In this document: positions 55,674 through 64,000 of the stretch, in pieces
How the letters are laid out: the number at the start of each line of letters is the position of its first letter
How positions within the stretch are numbered: position 1 is the first letter of the stretch
DNA from: Mycoplasmatota bacterium
GTDB taxonomy: Bacteria; Bacillota_I; Bacilli_A; Haloplasmatales; Haloplasmataceae
Direction: 5' to 3'
NCBI GenBank assembly: GCA_018394295.1
Contig: CP074573.1
Location: forward strand, 186,001-250,000
Length of the DNA stretch: 64,000 nucleotides
Made by a program: the position numbers and the translations under genes
The notes under the pieces: generated by a model
The model's input: the letters and a program-made list of their open reading frames with translations, nothing else
Told to the model about the DNA's origin: nothing
Databases searched by the model: none

Positions 55674-56849
55674 ATGAAAAATATAATAAATACAATTAAG
55701 CCTAATATACGTGAATATGGGATGTATATTGCGCTTATTACAATCTGGGTATTCTTTGATATGTTTACAGGTGGTTTATTCTTATCATCCAGAAATATGA
55801 ATAATCTATTCTTGCAAACAGGTTACATCGCTGTATTAGGGATTGGTGTAACATTAGTTATTATCATTCGTCACATCGATTTATCAATTGGGTTTGGATC
55901 AGGATTTTTAGGTGCGATTGCAGTATCGTTACTTATTAACTCATTCTTTCCACTACCAATTTTTATTGTAATTCCTTTAGTATTAGTACTAGGGGTAGTT
56001 GTAGGGTTGTTTAATGGATTTTTAATCTCTTTTGTTAAGATTCCATCGTTTGTAGCAACCTTAGCAGGAATGTTAATCTTCCGTGGTGGATTATTACTTG
56101 TAACAAAAAGTGAGACACTATTACCAAAAAATGATGTCTTACAAGCAATTGGATCAGGTTATATTTGGTCATTTGGAAAAGTTGGGGAATACCATTTATT
56201 AACGCTTATAATTGGATTATTAGGAATTGGTCTGATATTTTTTATGAGTATGTTAACAAGAACGAAAAAACAACGATATGGATTTGAAGTAGCATCCTTA
56301 CCATTATTTATTATAAAGATGGCAGTTATGTCTGGAGCTATTTTGTACATTACATTAAAATTAGCAGAATATAAAGGATTATCTTGGACAGTAGTTATCG
56401 TATTAATCGTAACGATTATCTATCACTTGATGACAAATCACACAGTAATTGGACGTCATATCTATGCTGTTGGTGGAAACCCTGAAGCTGCAAAATTATC
56501 TGGTATAAGTGTACAAAAGATTACATTGTATGTATTTGGATCAATGGGATTACTAACTGCTTTATCAGGTATCTTATTTACAGCCCGTCTTAATTCAGTT
56601 GGACCACAAGCGGGTGAAATGTTTGAATTAGATGCAATTGCTGCTGCCTACATTGGTGGGGTATCTGCTGCAGGTGGTGTTGGTAAAGTAACAGGTGCAA
56701 TTATTGGAGCACTTGTAATGGCATCATTATCAAATGGGATGAACCTTATGAATGTGGGAATCAGTTGGCAATATGTCATTCGTGGATCAGTCTTAGTAAC
56801 AGCAGTTATATTTGATGTTATGACAAGAAATATGAAAGTTTCTAATTAG
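55674..56849 (+). CDS. mmsB: Sugar ABC transporter permease (MmsB/GguB)
   Basis: 391 residues, about ten membrane segments, BPD_transp_2 family. Conserved blocks include IRHIDLSIGFGSGFLGAIAV, VPSFVATLAG-like IPSFVATLAGMLIF, TVIGRHIYAVGGNPEAAKLS and AYIGGVSAAGGVG. It starts four bases after the ATPase stop; the ribosome site lies in the ATPase's last codons. Long permeases of this length with a split third cytoplasmic loop are typical of the GguB group. Confidence 0.93.
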   Translation: MKNIINTIKPNIREYGMYIALITIWVFFDMFTGGLFLSSRNMNNLFLQTGYIAVLGIGVTLVIIIRHIDLSIGFGSGFLGAIAVSLLINSFFPLPIFIVIPLVLVLGVVVGLFNGFLISFVKIPSFVATLAGMLIFRGGLLLVTKSETLLPKNDVLQAIGSGYIWSFGKVGEYHLLTLIIGLLGIGLIFFMSMLTRTKKQRYGFEVASLPLFIIKMAVMSGAILYITLKLAEYKGLSWTVVIVLIVTIIYHLMTNHTVIGRHIYAVGGNPEAAKLSGISVQKITLYVFGSMGLLTALSGILFTARLNSVGPQAGEMFELDAIAAAYIGGVSAAGGVGKVTGAIIGALVMASLSNGMNLMNVGISWQYVIRGSVLVTAVIFDVMTRNMKVSN

Positions 56850-56883
56850 TCCTTCCTATATTAATAATTAATATATTTATGAA

Positions 56884-56922
56884 AAATAGGTGAACCTGAT
56901 AAACAGATTCACTTATTTTTTA
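56884..56922 (+). terminator. Terminator of the sugar ABC operon
   Basis: AAATAGGTGAACCTG pairs with CAGATTCACTTATTT with two mismatched positions, and ends in T. Confidence 0.8.
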
Positions 56923-57125
56923 TGTATTTATACATTAAAAATTTGATTATGAGCGATGAGTTAGTTTATACAAGTGATCATGTTAAAGATTCAAAATCCA
57001 AAATACTATTGGATTTTAAACAGAAATAAGGTAAAGAGAAATTTGCAAAATATACAATGACATCCTACGCCTTTATTTATTTGATAGAGAAAGATAATTA
57101 TTTAATTATAATTATAGAAATAAAG

Positions 57126-57160
57126 AAATCTATGATTTATAATAGAATTATAGATATTTT
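57126..57160 (+). repeat. Dispersed hairpin, degenerate copy
   Basis: AAATCTATGATTTATAAT and ATTATAGATATTTT keep the GATTTATAAT loop region of the family with altered stem bases that still pair (ATCTAT / ATAGAT). Confidence 0.4.
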
Positions 57161-57293
57161 CCGTGTGAAGTAACAAAGAAATAGGACAAATTAAGAAAAT
57201 GGAAACGAATATAAGATTACTACTAGATTAAAAAGACAAAATACTGATAATTTAAATTAAAGAAAAGTTTTTATATATAGGGGAGATGGTTTT

Positions 57294-58103
57294 ACGGAGA
57301 GAATACTTGAAGAAGAATTTAATACAATAGGAGATATTAGAAAATATATAGAAAGTAAGGGAATTAATCATAGTAGTAATTATAGTCATTATACAAACAT
57401 TGATTCACTCTTAAAGATATTGTCGAGTAAATCAATGCTTCTTTCAAGAATGGATAAAATGAATGATAAGGAAGAAATAACTAAAATCCTACCCAAGTCA
57501 GAGGTGTGGAAGAATGTATTTTCGCTTTGTATGAGTTGTAGTGATGGTGAAAATATGGCGCTTTGGGGATTATATTCAATACCATATGAAAAAGGAGTGA
57601 GAATTTCATTTAGTAAAAATGTGATGAATAAAATACTTAAATGGAATAGAAAATTTGTAGAAATATGTGGTGCTAATAATAAGAAAATTTTTCCACAGGA
57701 AATAAATCTTCTAGATGTTTTATATGTGTCAAAGAACAAAGCAGATTTAGAATATCCCTATATCTATAGAAGAAGAAATGATAACTTCATTTCCTATGAC
57801 AATTTCAAATCAAATTCTGAAATTGAACTGTCCCAATTAATTGGATGTATAAAGAATGATGCATGGAGATATGAAAATGAAGTAAGATTAAGAGTTAATT
57901 TTATAAACAAAATTAATTGCGATAAGATAAAAATCAGTTTACCTGAAATTGATTATTCAGAAATAAACATTATGTTTAGCCCATTTGTTTCTAATGAAGA
58001 TAGATTAAAGTATATTAATATAATAAATTCTATTAATGACGAATATAAAAAAATAGTTTATGAGGAAAGCATATTTTCTGGACTTGTGAATTTAAAAACA
58101 TGA
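57294..58103 (+). CDS. DUF2971 protein, possible ACG start
   Basis: 269 residues if begun at ACG. The DUF2971 pattern is clear: HYTNIDSLLKILSSKSMLLS, RMDKMNDKEE, FSLCMSCSDGENMALWGLYS, GVRISFSKN and AWRYENEVRLRV. Function unknown; the family is often found in variable or defence-rich regions. The first ordinary start (TTG, 57420) cuts off HYTNIDSLLKIL, part of the domain. The frame is open back to ACG at 57294, eight bases after GGGGAG, with no ATG, GTG or TTG in between in frame. Either ACG is used, or the start codon was mutated and the gene is silent. Confidence 0.65.
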   Translation, partial: TERILEEEFNTIGDIRKYIESKGINHSSNYSHYTNIDSLLKILSSKSMLLSRMDKMNDKEEITKILPKSEVWKNVFSLCMSCSDGENMALWGLYSIPYEKGVRISFSKNVMNKILKWNRKFVEICGANNKKIFPQEINLLDVLYVSKNKADLEYPYIYRRRNDNFISYDNFKSNSEIELSQLIGCIKNDAWRYENEVRLRVNFINKINCDKIKISLPEIDYSEINIMFSPFVSNEDRLKYINIINSINDEYKKIVYEESIFSGLVNLKT

Positions 58104-58436
58104 TGTAATTTTTATGGAAATAAATAAATATTCAAATAGACGCAGTACAATTAAGACTAAAGATGATATTAGTGAAAAATAAAATTGTTGGGCAAATCAA
58201 TATAATAGTAAGATTAAAAAGTATGAAAATGAGAATAAATCTTTTTAAACGATAAATGGAATTATAATCTATTTTAGAGAATTATTTTTTGAAAGAATAA
58301 ATTAAAATTTCAGAGAGTGGATAATATTTTTAAATTATGGTTTTATAAAACCATAGCTCAATTCTTGTTGGTATTTACCATAAGAAAACATTATGATATT
58401 ATTGTTATATAATTAAATAAAGGGAGGGTGTACTCT
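58104..58436. other. Gap with a 20-bp palindrome
   Basis: No gene supported. TATGGTTTTATAAAACCATA at 58336-58355 is a perfect palindrome, without a T run, whose core recurs in the terminator at 6956. It could be an operator for the following small gene. A promoter-like AT-rich tract follows. Confidence 0.5.
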
Positions 58437-58670
58437 ATGAAAAGAGAAGATTGGCATTTTCACTTAATTATCTTTTTAGGTTCGTTGTTAGTTTGTATAA
58501 TTGGATACTCCAAAGCAATAGGTGCAGCACAGTCTAGTGATGTTGCAATAGCTATTGGAGGTTTAACACATGCAATTGTAGGATCAGCATTATTTATTGT
58601 AGGTGCATGCGGTATCTTACTACAATATTTTTTGAATATTAAATATGTAAATAAAGATGGCAGTGAATAG
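58437..58670 (+). CDS. Small membrane protein, unknown function
   Basis: 77 residues with two membrane segments (about 7-26 and 40-63). It starts MKREDWHFHLIIFLG; between the segments is an Ala/Gly/Ser-rich stretch (KAIGAAQSSDVAIAIGGLTH). ATG at 58437 is preferred because GGGAGGG stands nine bases upstream, within the slightly longer open frame. No family recognised. Confidence 0.65.
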   Translation: MKREDWHFHLIIFLGSLLVCIIGYSKAIGAAQSSDVAIAIGGLTHAIVGSALFIVGACGILLQYFLNIKYVNKDGSE

Positions 58671-59029
58671 CATAGGCACTTTATATATCTTATACATTTA
58701 TTTGAAATAAGATATTAAAGATTTAAGAAATTCATTGAAATATATATTTTTATATTTAGTAATTAGGAAGGTTCTTTTATTTGTGTAACTTATAATATCA
58801 TAATAACAATTAGTGAATAAACCTTAATCATATATATATGCATGAAAAAATTACTACTAAATTTTTATATGAATAAATAAAAGTCTCTTTTCACAAGAGA
58901 CTTTTTTGATTCATCCTTTAACATTTGAGGAACAATAAAAGTTGAAATTAATATACAAAAATGCTATAGTTAATCTTGTATTTTTAGATTGATAGTAAAA
59001 AAATAACTTATGGAATAAGAGGTGTACAT
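58671..59029. other. Gap before the exporter pair
   Basis: Holds a terminator (58879-58908) and, near 59000, the ribosome site GAGGTG of the next gene. No further gene or repeat was seen. Confidence 0.5.
58879..58908 (+). terminator. Strong terminator
   Basis: AAAAGTCTCTT pairs with AAGAGACTTTT over a five-base loop and ends in six T. Confidence 0.85.
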
Positions 59030-61249
59030 ATGCTTAAGTTAGAGAATATATCTAAATATTATACGAGAAATGGAACAGTCGCATTAGGGCTTAGAAAAAT
59101 AAATTTAAGTTTTGGTATTGGTGAATTTGTCGCTATTGTAGGAGAAAGTGGTAGTGGGAAAAGTACCTTATTAAATGTTCTTTGTGGTCTTGATACCTAT
59201 GAAGAAGGTGAATTATTCATTAATGGTGAGGAAACATCTCATTATACGGTTAATGATTGGGAAAAATATCGTAGAAAATATATTGGATTTGTATTTCAAA
59301 ATTTTAATATTATTGAAAGTTATACAGTCTTACAGAATGTTGAAGTAGCTTTAACCTTAGCTTCCTATGATGAAAGCAAAAGACGAGAAAGAGCCTTAAG
59401 TATTATTAAAAGGGTTGGCTTAGAATCTCATGTAAATACAAAAGCCAGTAAATTAAGTGGTGGACAAAGACAAAGAATCGCAATAGCTAGAGCACTTGCA
59501 AAAGATTGTCAAATAATCGCTGCTGATGAACCAACGGGTAATCTTGATTCTAAAACAAGTAAAGAAATTATTGAATTACTATATGAAATTAGTCAAGATA
59601 AATTAGTTATTATTGTAACGCATAATTATGAGGAAACAAAAGATTATGTAACTAGAAAAGTTACTTTACATGATAATCAGGTCGTAGAAGATCAATCAAT
59701 TAATTCAAAACAAAAAGTAGATCCAATTAAGACAAATGAAGAAATTGATCAAAAAGTTGGATTAAAAGATGGTTTTAAACTAGCCTTTAATCATTTATTA
59801 TCAACCCCTATGAAGTCGTTAATTATGTTTGGTGTCCTCCTATTAATGACATTAGGGTCAGCGCTCATTTATGGGTCTATGCTCAACTTTAAGGATGAAA
59901 ATGCACAAAAAAATCAAAATAATTATTTTAATAATAGTATAGAAGAACGAATTGTCGTTAGAAAAGATGATTTTTCTCCTTTTACTGAAGATGAACTGAG
60001 TCAGTTAAATCATATAAGTGGCGTACGTGATGTTGTTAAAGGTGATACAGCATTAGATCAAACACTAGATTCTATGTATACCTTATCATCTTATCAAATG
60101 CATGTAGTGAGAGCTAAAATAAATCCACAAACATTAGTGAAAAAAGAGGATTTAACAGAAGGAAGATTGCCTACTGAAGAAAATGAAATTGTGATTAACA
60201 CTAATATGATTAGAGATGGGATTGAGGTTGATGCGATATTAAATAAAACATTTGACTATACCTATAAAGATCATCTTTATTCATTTAAAGTAGTGGGGAT
60301 AAGTGAAAATAAAAAACTAGGAGAAGTTATCTATCTGGATAATGATAATTTAGAACGTATCTCTAGTGATATAAATGATCAATATATTAATTTCAGTTAT
60401 TCTACAGATCAATTTAAGAAAATGCCTTTTGTTCCACAAATCTATGTAGGAGAATCAACTCTAAATGAAAATGAGATAATTGTTAATTCTTCTTTTACAT
60501 ACCTTTATGGAATGTTAGAAAACAATGATTTAACATCTTTTGAGGATGTAATTGGAAAATCAGTACAGATTGAATCTTCAAGTCTTTATGAAACAAAAGA
60601 AAAAAGTTTTACCATAAAAGGAATTGTTGATAATGAATACGAAGGTGAAGAAGCAAAAATTTATCTTAGTAAAGAAGCTTACCATAAGTTAACTAAAGAT
60701 GATGATACTTATCAAGTTAGTTTAATTGTTAGTAGTAATACAATCGCTAAACGAGTTATTGGACAGTTAGATAGTGATACTTATAAAGTATTTTATCCAT
60801 TTGGAACCTTAAATAAGATATCGTATTTATTAAGTATTCTTAAAATTATTTTATATGCGTTATATCTCGTGATATTTATTGGAATAATCTTTTTTGTTAC
60901 TTACTTTATTTTAAGAAACATTATGCAAAGTAAAAAGAATGATTATATCATATTAAGATCTATTGGAGCTACACAACGATTAATTAAAAGAATGGTGTTT
61001 TTTGAACTTCTTATATTAATGACATTAACTTATGTCTTTACCCTACTTATTGTAAGTATTAATAAATTCGTTGAAATTAAATATGTCACAAAAGCGATTG
61101 ATAAACTATTTAATTATTATCGTATTGTGGATTACGGTTATATCTATATCATTATGATTATATTAGTGTACCTATTAACGAAACGATTCAATAAGAAGAT
61201 ATATAATAACAGTGTTATGACAACATTTAAAGGTGAGGTTGGTGAGTAA
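59030..61249 (+). CDS. ABC exporter, ATPase fused to FtsX-like permease (1)
   Basis: 739 residues. ATPase residues 1-225: Walker A GESGSGKSTL, signature LSGGQRQRIAIARAL, Walker B IIAADEPTGN. The membrane part has a segment near 265-285, a large extracellular domain (about 290-605) and an FtsX core of three segments at the end with LRSIGATQRLIKRMVFFE. This is the MacB-related group (LolD-like ATPase). Members export peptides or lipoproteins or act mechanically; the substrate is unknown. It is followed directly by a second, diverged copy. Confidence 0.85.
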   Translation: MLKLENISKYYTRNGTVALGLRKINLSFGIGEFVAIVGESGSGKSTLLNVLCGLDTYEEGELFINGEETSHYTVNDWEKYRRKYIGFVFQNFNIIESYTVLQNVEVALTLASYDESKRRERALSIIKRVGLESHVNTKASKLSGGQRQRIAIARALAKDCQIIAADEPTGNLDSKTSKEIIELLYEISQDKLVIIVTHNYEETKDYVTRKVTLHDNQVVEDQSINSKQKVDPIKTNEEIDQKVGLKDGFKLAFNHLLSTPMKSLIMFGVLLLMTLGSALIYGSMLNFKDENAQKNQNNYFNNSIEERIVVRKDDFSPFTEDELSQLNHISGVRDVVKGDTALDQTLDSMYTLSSYQMHVVRAKINPQTLVKKEDLTEGRLPTEENEIVINTNMIRDGIEVDAILNKTFDYTYKDHLYSFKVVGISENKKLGEVIYLDNDNLERISSDINDQYINFSYSTDQFKKMPFVPQIYVGESTLNENEIIVNSSFTYLYGMLENNDLTSFEDVIGKSVQIESSSLYETKEKSFTIKGIVDNEYEGEEAKIYLSKEAYHKLTKDDDTYQVSLIVSSNTIAKRVIGQLDSDTYKVFYPFGTLNKISYLLSILKIILYALYLVIFIGIIFFVTYFILRNIMQSKKNDYIILRSIGATQRLIKRMVFFELLILMTLTYVFTLLIVSINKFVEIKYVTKAIDKLFNYYRIVDYGYIYIIMIILVYLLTKRFNKKIYNNSVMTTFKGEVGE

Positions 61250-61250
61250 A

Positions 61251-63674
61251 ATGATTGAAATTCAACATATTAATAAAACATTTAATAAAGGAAAAACAAA
61301 TCAAATTAATGCGATAAAAGAAACCAGTTTAACCTTTCCTAATAAGGGGTTTGTGGTTATTGTTGGACCATCAGGTAGCGGGAAAACAACCCTCCTTAAT
61401 GTATTAGGTGGATTAGAATATATTGACTCAGGTAAAATAAAAATTGATGATATTGAAATAACTTCTAAGAATAACCGCAAATTAGATCAAGTCCGAAATA
61501 GTAAAATTGGTTATGTATTTCAAAATTATAATCTTTTGTCAAATCTTTCAGTATATGAAAATATAGAGTTAGTCTTAAAAATGTTAGGAATAACTGATAA
61601 AGAAGAAATAGACAACAGAATTCATTATGTTTTAAAAGCAGTTGGTATGTTTAATTTTAGAAAACGTAAGGTAGCTAGTTTATCTGGAGGTCAACAACAA
61701 AGAGTTGGGATTGCCCGAGCTATTTCAAAAAATCCTGAAATAATCATTGCAGATGAACCAACTGGTAATTTAGATAGTAAAAATACTGTTGAAATTATGA
61801 ATATTATCAAAAAAATATCTAAAGAAAAACTAGTTATTATGGTTACGCATGAAAGAGATATCGCTAACTTTTATGCTGATAGAATCATTGAAATACGTGA
61901 TGGTGTTGTTCAAAAAGACTATCTTAATAAAAACCAGAATGCATTAGATATTAAAAATCAAAATACGATATATTTAAAAGATTTACAAGAAGAAACTTTA
62001 TCGAAAACGCCTATCAAAATTAAACATTATAAAAATCAAGAAGGACAATCAACAGAAAATATTGAAGTAACCTTAATTAGTCAGAATGATTCTTTGTATA
62101 TTAAAGTAAACTCAAATAATAACCAAAAGGTTCGATTTATTGATGAAGAATCGGATGTATTAGTGTTAGATGAACATTATAAAGGGTTAGATCAAACCGA
62201 TGTGGATAAAAATGAATTTGATTTTAATGAACTTAACCTTAAAGAACAAAAAGACTTAAAAAGAGGATCTGTTATTAAAACAAAAGATGCAATCATTTAT
62301 GCTTTTAAGAAAATGCATGGTTATACCAAGTTACAAAAGCTAATGTATTTAGGGTTTGTGTTTTCTGCGATGATGATTGCTGTGGCGATTGCACTTATTG
62401 GTAAAGTGGTTTATGCTAATCCTGTTGAGTTTCTAACGGTTGATAGAAATTATCTTCAGATAAATGTGAAAGATGTTGATAATATAAGAAGTCAAGACCA
62501 TATTGAAATTATCAATCCAATCGTTGAACCGTTTTATTTTGTAACTCACATTCATCAGTTCTATCAAGTAAATACCTATTTACCATTTTCAGCACATCCA
62601 ACCCCACTTAATCTTCTTAAAGAAAATGATGTAATAATTGGTCATTATCCTAGAAATAAACTGGAAGTTGTGATTGATAAACGAGTAGCTGATGTAATCA
62701 TAAATAATGATGCCTACAAGCAAGCGGGTATCAATAGCTATAAACAACTTTTAGGATTATCTTTAGACAATGAAAATATTGTAGATAAATTAATAATAGT
62801 GGGAATTAGTGACAAGTCATCTCCAACGATTTATCTAGATGAGGATACTGTTTTTGAAATGGCAATTAACTATGAAGCTCTAAGTCTCCCTAAACTTTCG
62901 GTTTTAGAAACAGAACAAGTAGAAATTATCGGTTCATTACCTAAAAATCCAGGTGAAATCTTATATCCTGAAAAATTAAAATCAATTAATGATTTAGAAA
63001 TTGGGATGACAATTGTTAGAGGTGAAGTAAGTAGAAGCTATACCATTGTTGGATTTTATAAAGATAAGAGTAATGATTCATCAAATGATGAAATTGTATT
63101 AACCACAAAAGATTTACTTGAATCAAATTATTATCAATTAGTTAATGATGAAACACCAATATTAATATATTCTAATAATTTGAAACAAACGAAAGCTTAT
63201 CTTAATGAAATGAATTACCAATATAAAGATATTTATAATGAGAATTTAAAAGAACATCAACAAGGTGTACGTACAGCTTTTTATTCATTATTAGTCTTTT
63301 CAATAATCCTATTAAGTGTTTCATTACTACAGTTATATTTTATTGTAAGATCTAGTTTAATGAATCGAATCTATGATATTGGAGTATATCGATCATTAGG
63401 AGCCACTAGATGGGATATTCATAAATTGTTTGTTACTGAAATTATTATAGTTACAACAACTACCTCATTAATTGGTTATATTCTTATGACTTTAATCATT
63501 AAAGAAATTGAGAAAGTGATTCCTTATCCATTTACCTTATTTTATTTTCCACTTTACTTAATCATTGGTGGAGTCATATTGTTGTATGCCATTAATATTT
63601 TCTCTGGACTATACCCAGTGTTCAGATTAACTCACAAGTCTCCTTCGCAAATATTAAAACACTATGATGCATAA
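61251..63674 (+). CDS. ABC exporter, ATPase fused to FtsX-like permease (2)
   Basis: 807 residues. The ATPase spans 1-225: Walker A GPSGSGKTTL, signature LSGGQQQRVGIARA, Walker B IIIADEPTGNLD. A polar insert of about 110 residues (225-340) has no match in the first copy. A membrane segment is near 365-388, with an extracellular domain and terminal FtsX segments containing YRSLGATRWDIHKLFVTE. ATG at 61251 follows the first gene's stop by one base, so the two are coupled and may form a heterodimer. An in-frame start at 61233 would overlap the upstream gene. Confidence 0.85.
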   Translation: MIEIQHINKTFNKGKTNQINAIKETSLTFPNKGFVVIVGPSGSGKTTLLNVLGGLEYIDSGKIKIDDIEITSKNNRKLDQVRNSKIGYVFQNYNLLSNLSVYENIELVLKMLGITDKEEIDNRIHYVLKAVGMFNFRKRKVASLSGGQQQRVGIARAISKNPEIIIADEPTGNLDSKNTVEIMNIIKKISKEKLVIMVTHERDIANFYADRIIEIRDGVVQKDYLNKNQNALDIKNQNTIYLKDLQEETLSKTPIKIKHYKNQEGQSTENIEVTLISQNDSLYIKVNSNNNQKVRFIDEESDVLVLDEHYKGLDQTDVDKNEFDFNELNLKEQKDLKRGSVIKTKDAIIYAFKKMHGYTKLQKLMYLGFVFSAMMIAVAIALIGKVVYANPVEFLTVDRNYLQINVKDVDNIRSQDHIEIINPIVEPFYFVTHIHQFYQVNTYLPFSAHPTPLNLLKENDVIIGHYPRNKLEVVIDKRVADVIINNDAYKQAGINSYKQLLGLSLDNENIVDKLIIVGISDKSSPTIYLDEDTVFEMAINYEALSLPKLSVLETEQVEIIGSLPKNPGEILYPEKLKSINDLEIGMTIVRGEVSRSYTIVGFYKDKSNDSSNDEIVLTTKDLLESNYYQLVNDETPILIYSNNLKQTKAYLNEMNYQYKDIYNENLKEHQQGVRTAFYSLLVFSIILLSVSLLQLYFIVRSSLMNRIYDIGVYRSLGATRWDIHKLFVTEIIIVTTTTSLIGYILMTLIIKEIEKVIPYPFTLFYFPLYLIIGGVILLYAINIFSGLYPVFRLTHKSPSQILKHYDA

Positions 63675-63802
63675 ATGTTTGATTGGTTTTAGATTGATGA
63701 AATCCTATTGGATTAAGTAGAATAAATATAATTTTATAAATCATATATATCACAATAATTTAATTAATATGAGGATTTTATTTAATATTGGTATAGAAAA
63801 GA

Positions 63803-63841
63803 TAAAGTTATTGGTTTATAATTAAATCAATAACTTTTTTA
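63803..63841 (+). repeat. Dispersed terminator-like hairpin, copy 6
   Basis: AAAGTTATTGGTTT pairs with AAATCAATAACTTT over TATAATT and ends in T. The stem bases differ from the other copies in a compensating way, while the TTTATAAT loop is kept. It terminates the exporter operon. Confidence 0.75.
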
Positions 63842-63921
63842 TTATTATAAATAATAATATAGTATAATTAATTGAAAGAACGTTTTTGTGATGAATAAAT
63901 TATAAGATGGAGTCGTTATAA

Positions 63922-64000
63922 ATGAAAAAAGAATGGATGAGGCTTGATAATGCCGCGAAAATATATCCTTTAGTAGAGTCAGAATATATCACAACGGTTT
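63922..64000 (+). CDS. Start of a gene, cut by window end
   Basis: ATG at 63922 opens MKKEWMRLDNAAKIYPLVES and stays open to the window edge (26 codons). The RLDNAAKIYP beginning is typical of alcohol-acetyltransferase/condensation-domain-like proteins of Bacillota, but too little is present to be certain. The ribosome site is weak (TGGAG, 11 bases away). A promoter-like TAGTATAAT lies about 60 bases upstream. Confidence 0.5.
   Translation, partial: MKKEWMRLDNAAKIYPLVESEYITTV

Larger units (their letters stand above)
56850..57293. other. Gap after the sugar operon
   Basis: Contains the operon terminator (56884-56922) and a degenerate hairpin-family copy (57126-57160). A 35-codon frame at 56922 (MYLYIKNLIMSDELVYTSDH...) starts inside the T run without a ribosome site and may be the tail of a lost gene. 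Nothing else is recognised. Confidence 0.5.

Noticed and set aside
1-64000. Mollicutes-type code with UGA as Trp
   Set aside because: Trp is UGG in all recognised proteins and UGA ends several conserved genes at the expected place, so the standard bacterial code holds.
1-64000. CRISPR array, prophage, tRNA or rRNA genes
   Set aside because: No regularly spaced identical repeats, phage structural genes, cloverleaf candidates or rRNA-like stretches were found on reading the window.

Overview
The window is very AT-rich chromosomal DNA from a low-GC, Gram-positive-type bacterium. Strong AGGAGG ribosome sites, sigma-A promoters, Sec lipoprotein signals, a BglG/GlcT antiterminator with a glucose PTS, and many hairpin-plus-U-run terminators all point to Bacillota. 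UGA is used as a stop (for example in asd and the macrodomain gene) and Trp is UGG, so the Mollicutes code is not in use. The extreme AT content and gene set would suit a lineage near the Bacilli/Mollicutes boundary (Haloplasma, Turicibacter, Erysipelotrichia or Izemoplasma-like), but no rRNA or ribosomal protein is present to fix this.

Layout. 1-2.6 kb: a complete IS3-family element and a ferritin gene. 3-25 kb: an accessory-looking stretch of membrane proteins, lipoproteins and repeat proteins of unknown function. It includes a three-gene TPR/AAA+ operon, a macrodomain protein, an XRE regulator fused to a large membrane domain, a HEAT-repeat protein, two tandemly duplicated S41-protease-like lipoproteins, and decayed fragments of a surface protein. 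24.6-34 kb: aminoglycoside 3-N-acetyltransferase-like protein, LysM protein, purine nucleoside phosphorylase, an arsR-arsC-acr3 operon, DUF2804, YaiI/YqxD, HAD hydrolase, and an unusual GNAT-DUF952-membrane fusion. 34.5-41 kb: divergent threonine cluster, lysC-hom-asd on the minus strand and thrC-thrB-ACT regulator on the plus strand. 41-46 kb: XRE-membrane regulator plus a MACPF-domain lipoprotein, followed by a terminator into whose downstream side a group II intron has inserted. 46-49.7 kb: a GNAT/APH-like kinase gene pair split by an IS6-like element with an exact 8-bp target duplication. 49.8-56.9 kb: glcT-ptsG, then a multiple-sugar ABC transporter whose leader carries a GlcT-type RAT antiterminator overlapping a terminator. 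57-64 kb: DUF2971 protein, a small membrane protein, two coupled ATPase-FtsX exporters, and the start of one more gene.

Working together: GlcT sits beside ptsG, but the only RAT visible in the window precedes the ChvE/MmsAB-type ABC operon, which also has a cre-like site over its -35. That would place a second sugar uptake system under glucose-PTS antitermination. The threonine genes form a complete aspartate-to-threonine route (aspartokinase, semialdehyde dehydrogenase, homoserine dehydrogenase, homoserine kinase, threonine synthase). A family of related hairpins (core AAAGTCTTTGATTTATAAT) is scattered through the intergenic spaces and acts at least partly as terminators.

No tRNA, rRNA, CRISPR array, prophage or replication origin was seen.
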